From: Dreissena polymorpha
Taxonomy: Eukaryota > Mollusca > Bivalvia > Myida > Dreissenidae
Direction: 5' to 3'
DNA: 64,000 nt
NCBI RefSeq assembly: GCF_020536995.1
Contig: NC_068359.1
Span: 101,847,384 to 101,911,383 of the forward strand
Under the pieces are notes generated by a model. It was given only the letters and a program-made list of their open reading frames with translations. It ran no database searches and was not told where the DNA came from. Of the stretch, positions 59,726 to 64,000 are shown piece after piece (position 1 is the stretch's first letter; each line of letters starts with the position of its first letter). A program made the translations under genes and the position numbers.

Positions 59726-59879
59726 AATCACTCTTGTCATCTTTATAGTATTGATCATTGATTTATTGAGTTTCTGCGTCAGAGTCTACGACATCATCAG
59801 GTTCAGCAGTCTGCTGCTCATCTGAGGTACCTTAAATTAAAAGATGATCAATCACTTGAGTCTTGACCATTTTTTTTTG

Positions 59880-60335
59880 CAAATATTCTCAATAGTTTCA
59901 GTACCAGGTAATACTTTGGTAAAAAACCTCAGCATATCAGGCAAATCTCACAATGCAAAATATAAAGACAGCGTTTTTTCCCCCTTCTTTATAAAGTACT
60001 GGAAAACGGCACTTTCCCAATTAGGAATAAAACTACAAATTTCCCAATTGCTGTCAAAAAAATTCTCAATTGAAGGTTTAACAACAAAACAAAAAAAAAT
60101 AATTTATAAATGAAATGCAAGGTTTACTTAGTTTTCCTATGCAGCTCTATGGCTTGAACCTAAGGTAATATAATATTGACAACTTGACAACACTTAAGTA
60201 TCAATTTTAAAGTATTTGGGAGCAATAAATAAATACACAAATTTCCCAATATGAAGACTTTACGACGCAAAATTTCCCAATGTCAGGGTTTTTCGTGCTT
60301 ATTTTTCCCAATTGGGCTAAAAAAATGGCTGAAAG
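59880..60335. repeat. Degenerate TTCCCAATT-rich repeat
   Basis: Contains CTTTCCCAATTAGGAATAAA, CAAATTTCCCAATTGCTG and TTTTTCCCAATTGGGC, recalling the CAGGCTTTTTCCGC elements at 51.5-53.6 kb. It may be a diverged relative; no clear ends were found. Confidence 0.45.
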
Positions 60336-61174
60336 ACAATAAAATTAGTTGTGAAATAATCTTTTTGAAAGAAGACAACAATATTTTGAAAACGAAATCA
60401 CCTGATAACAGTTATACGTCCACGTTATTTTCGCTTCACAATGTTGTTAACATGGAAGACAATTGACCTCTAACATATGCGAGCACCTTGCTGCATGGTC
60501 CCAGCTCTCGCATTTTGCGAATTGACATGGGCATATAAGCGTGGAACTAGTACTTCATAAATATCCGTTTGGAAATTTCCAGAAGCTGTCATAGAATATA
60601 CCGAGTTGCATCAGTTCGTATTTCAGAAATCCACGGAGCATCAGACGATAATTAATAGGATATTTATGATATTTTCTGGAGTTGGACATTTTGGTGCGAC
60701 AGAATTGCAAAATCGATTGGGCCTTGCCTTAATCTGTCAGATATGTCCGTTGGTGCGACAAAGTTTGGTATTGTCTGCACTCCGGTCTGAATTGCATTTG
60801 TTAAAAATGTCACTATTTAATTAAATTGACTCTTATTATTACACTTCTTAAATGTCAAAACACTTACATCAGGGATTTCAATCGAAGCAGAATTCTGCGT
60901 TTTGATGCAAGCAAACTGCAGTTTTTTCAGCTTCCATTCCTGCCAAAAAAATAGCCTTAAATTATTTTACTAGCAAAAGGACAAGATATGATCTATGTTG
61001 CTGCAAATAATGCTTTTTTGAAATTGTTTAAACCATGATTATGACAAATTAGCTATTACAAAATATTATACATTCAAAAAGAAACAAATTTCAAATTACT
61101 ACAGTGTTTTGACCGTAAATATTTTCATTTTGACCCCTTTAAGTTGGCAACGGCGGGTTATTTCGACTCCTGGT

Positions 61175-61395
61175 TTTCACAATATACTGAAATTCTTGTA
61201 CTTGTATCCAATCATAATTTGTCTAATTGAGTCTTGAACACAATTACAGTATCGCATGTCACAATGTCTTGAGGTAAATTGTTCCAAACTAAGATTGTGC
61301 GATGTCAAAAGAATTGTGGCAAACTGACTTTTGTGCTTTTGGTTTTGCAAGTTTAAAACAATGACCTCTTCTCCCACTATTTTCAGCATAATTGA
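61175..61395 (-). mobile_element. LINE reverse transcriptase ORF, C-terminal relic
   Basis: The minus strand reads in pieces like the end of a non-LTR ORF2: LNLQNQKHKSQFATILLTSH and, in neighbouring frames, NNLPQDIVTCDTVIVFKTRL-like text followed by DKLW-type residues. It belongs with the reverse transcriptase relic at 62480-63010, from which it is separated by the 1.06-kb repeat. It has several frameshifts. Confidence 0.5.
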
Positions 61396-62465
61396 AACAA
61401 GAAATATCTTTAAAAAAGATATACGGCGTTGATTGTGGTCGATGTTTATGAACGATCAAAAGTTATCTCTATGAGATAAAAAGTAGCGGATGCCTTTTTT
61501 CTGCACAGTTCTTAGCTACATCATAAGCAAATCAATTACGGGGTGTTGCGCCAGATTTCGTGGCTTATTTTGCTTTATGTGATATTATTACTCAGATATC
61601 TATATTTACAGAATAGAAAAACACAAGAAACATGAAAATAAACGAGTGCATGTAGGTCAGCTGGCAATACTCGAATCTTATTTAATTGCATAATTATAGT
61701 ATAGCGAATTATTGTGCTCATGCTTAATAAACTGGTCTAAATGGATAAATATTTCTAATTAATTTTATCAAAATTGGTCCTTATCATGCAAATGTTGAAA
61801 CCATATTAAAAATCGATGATTGACATACCACATAATAATATCGCCGAATATCATTATTTAGTATCTTTCTGATCAAAACAGACTTCAAGTGCACAAAGTT
61901 TACGAGACGGCGTTTATATAAAGATTTCTGCTACTGACCTTTGATACCTTGCGGATTGGAATGCAATGCATTTGAGTCACTACGTTATTGTCAGTAAGAC
62001 CGGTGTAACACAATGATCGCAACCCCTTTTGCGAACTCCGGTGATGAACTGTATAAAAACTCTGACTTTCACAAATGGCCGCGAATTGACCCGAAACCTC
62101 GCGGGTTGAAATGCAATGCAAGTAAGTACTAAATATGACAACATAGCCTTTAGTATAAACGCTTTTGCGCTGGTAATTCTCTGAAAATAAAAGGTCAACG
62201 CACAAACTGTATTTATGTCGAAAATTGATTGTAAAACTGTTCTATCTATTGAGCCTTTTCATTAGAGATAAAATTGTTTCATGCAGTAAAACAGTGTTTC
62301 AAAGACGCGGATATGTTTCCAATGTTCTGGTGTTATACTCAAATCAGCCAATGGAATAAATGAAGTGTATTCATTCGTACCTAGGCGCGGGAAATTTTAT
62401 TTGAGTATTATTGGACACTTAAAAGGTCAAGTCAGGGTTAAAAGCTGGCTTAATACAGCTTACGC
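61396..62465. repeat. 1-kb dispersed repeat, copy B, inside a LINE
   Basis: Matches copy A (50399-51423): starts CAAGAAATATCTTTAAAAAA and ends TTAAAAGCTGGCTTAATACAGC. It interrupts the LINE relic, so it is mobile or was mobilised. It includes a partial internal duplication of GAAATGCAATGCA near 61958 and 62109. Confidence 0.75.
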
Positions 62466-62479
62466 CGAAAAAAAGTATA

Positions 62480-63010
62480 TTTGTGGTACTTTATAAAGAA
62501 GGGAAAAAATCGCTAAGTCTGTTCTCCATTGGCAAAGTTGATCAATATCTGCATGAAGTTGGTGTTGTTAATTGACTGAACCAATACACTGATAACTTTT
62601 GCTATCATCTCATGATTGTCTGCAAACATCTAACACATGCAGCCAACCACATTCGGCAAATCTTTGATAAAGATAATAAAAAGTACCGGCCCTAGAATAG
62701 AACCATGAAGGAATCCCAGACAAAACCCTCTGCCAACTGGATTTCTGTCCATCTATAACTACCGTTACTTTTTGCTGCTGGTTTAGGTTATATAAAAATA
62801 TCCTTTAACCAACTCAAAATGGAGCCAAAAATGCCATATCCTTTTCCTTTTTTAGGAATCTCTTGTGTGGTACACTGTGGAACGCCTTCCTAAAGTCTGA
62901 ATTTACAGTTTCAACTTGAACGTTTTCATCTAGAGCATCTGTCCAGTCCTCCAACACAGCTAGCAATTGTATCACAGCATTTCTATTCTTTCAAAATCCG
63001 AATTCACTGT
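62480..63010 (-). mobile_element. LINE reverse transcriptase domain relic
   Basis: The minus strand shows, in order, NSDFRKAFHSVPHKRF (about 62915-62866, the D-x-x-K-A-F-D-x-V-P-H block), GSILGPVLFIIFIKDLPNVV (62705-62646), MFADNHEM (about 62632-62609, the FADD catalytic block with Asp changed to Asn) and DQLCQWRTD (about 62545-62519). This block order is diagnostic of non-LTR reverse transcriptases of the Jockey/CR1 kind. Frameshifts and the catalytic change show it is dead. Confidence 0.8.
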
Positions 63011-63283
63011 CTGACAATAGATTATGGGTAGTCAAATGCTATATTGATATAAAGTTTGATTATTTTCTCAATAATTTTGCAGACAAAAAAGTGCTCAAGA
63101 ATTGCAAGATCACAAACGTTTGCCATTTGTTCAATTAAATTTTGATATAAATGTTACTATTAAAAGATTTGATCACAGTTTTCCCAAATTACTGCCTTAG
63201 ATTTCATATTGAATGTTTGAAAAAATTCATTTCATGTATAATCCAGCTCTGTTACTTAAAAATAAAAAAATATAATATTGAAA

Positions 63284-63489
63284 ACACTTTTAGTCTAAAT
63301 TTTTGAGTAATTGTAAGCAAAAAAACACACACATTTTCCAATTTAAGACAAAACTGGTAATTTGTCCATTTTTTCCTGGGCCCCATTCCTAAAGCGTGGA
63401 AAAAATGGAAAAATTACCAGTTTTGTCTTAAATTGGAAAATGTGTGTGTTTTTTGCTTACAATTACTCAAAAATTTAGACTAAAAGTGT
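63284..63489. repeat. Long palindrome, 92-bp arms
   Basis: 63284-63376 and 63398-63489 are almost perfect inverted repeats (ACACTTTTAGTCTAAATTTT ... CCATTTTTTCC), with a 21-bp loop containing TGGGCCCCA. Arms differ at only a few positions. Confidence 0.9.
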
Positions 63490-63499
63490 CTTATAATAC

Positions 63500-64000
63500 C
63501 TAGTCTCACTGTGTAGGCCACATTTATGACTCAATCTTGTTGAAGAATTGCCAGAATGTTTTTTTTGACATTTTCTAGAAAAAAATAGAACCTGACTTAC
63601 TGTTGCCAAAAGCTAAGCCACTAAGTCAATAGTTAGGAAAACACTGTAACCACTAGGGACTCAATTTTGTTGAGAAATGGTCAGAATGTTTATTTGGACA
63701 TTATCTTGAACACAACAGGGTCTGTCTCACGTTCTCCAAAAACTAGGTCATTAAGTCACAGTCATTTCTTTGGAAAACCCTAGCACCATTCATGACTCAA
63801 TCTTGTTGAAACATGGTCAGAATGTTTATTTTGACATTAACTAGAACACGACAGAGTCTGTCTTACTGTCTTCAAAAACTATGTCACTTTGCCAATTCTC
63901 AGGAAAAGCCTGTTACCTGAGACCCCATTAATGACTCAATCTTGGTGAAACTACAGAATATTAATCTTGATAATATCTGTTTTCCTTATTTTAGTCAAAA
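63500..64000. repeat. AACTTGGTCAGAACATTTG family, right-end copy
   Basis: About three diverged units of roughly 140 bp with ATGACTCAATCTTGTTGAAA, TGGTCAGAATGTTTATTTTG and CATTAACTAGAACACGACAG. It continues past the window end. Confidence 0.6.

Overview
The window looks like nuclear DNA of a bivalve mollusc. It is AT-rich and intron-rich, and it is dominated by short hairpin DNA elements, degenerate 130-180 bp arrays and microsatellites. I recognise several of the hairpin families (AGACGCCAC/GTGGCGTCTC cores, GACGACACTTTCCGC cores) as typical of dreissenid mussels (zebra/quagga mussel), but that assignment is from memory, not from a search. No rRNA, CRISPR, operon-type or plasmid-type feature is present. 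Most open frames longer than 60 codons are chance or lie inside repeats.

One well-supported protein-coding gene runs on the + strand from about 25.86 kb (TATA box) to 40.24 kb (stop), with a poly(A) signal at 40347. Its exons have canonical splice sites, and the phases agree from exon 3 to the stop. Only the exon 2 to exon 3 join is out of phase. The product of about 517 residues has a signal peptide, a Cys-rich N-terminal segment, and four diverged repeats each opening with a motif of the form L-x-x-[AS]-[IV]-x-x-G-x-x-[VIL]-[KR]. The repeats resemble the VirK-like pattern, but I cannot confirm the family. A separate exon with its own stop (33074-33236) would give a shorter isoform of about 244 residues.

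The most striking observation is that two coding exons of this gene each carry a transposon insertion. A 1405-bp element (29013-30417) has terminal inverted repeats built of tandem subrepeats, a 9-bp target duplication and a decayed FLYWCH-type zinc finger on its minus strand, so it looks like a Mutator/Foldback element. A 1445-bp element (35059-36503) has 457-bp direct terminal repeats that are nearly identical, and a 4-bp target duplication. Removing each element with one target copy restores the exon exactly in frame. The insertions are therefore young and the host frame has not decayed, which suggests an allele-specific or very recent double knock-out.

The rest by region. 0-4.3 kb: degenerate dispersed repeat. 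4.3-8.3 kb: a 53-bp satellite of about 45 units, followed directly by one hairpin element, with another copy upstream, plus an isolated exon-like segment at 4843. 9.6-16.2 kb: families of degenerate arrays, with poly-C tracts. 16.5-18.8 kb: a Penelope-like retroelement 3' end split by a 1.6-kb repeat-bearing insertion and partly duplicated in inverted orientation. 18.9-25.6 kb: an exon-like segment at 19396, a 1.8-kb GACTGACT-type array, more degenerate arrays and an uninterrupted (TG)223 tract with duplicated flanks. 40.7-47.5 kb: hairpin elements, microsatellites and degenerate arrays. 49.9-53.9 kb: a nested set of terminal-inverted-repeat elements. 55.8-57.9 kb: a tRNA-like SINE head and two inverted-repeat elements. 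58.5-59.7 kb: another copy of the GAGCTATTGTCATCACC array family. 61.2-63.0 kb: a decayed LINE (minus strand) interrupted by a 1.06-kb repeat also found at 50.4 kb. 63.3-63.5 kb: a 92-bp-arm palindrome.
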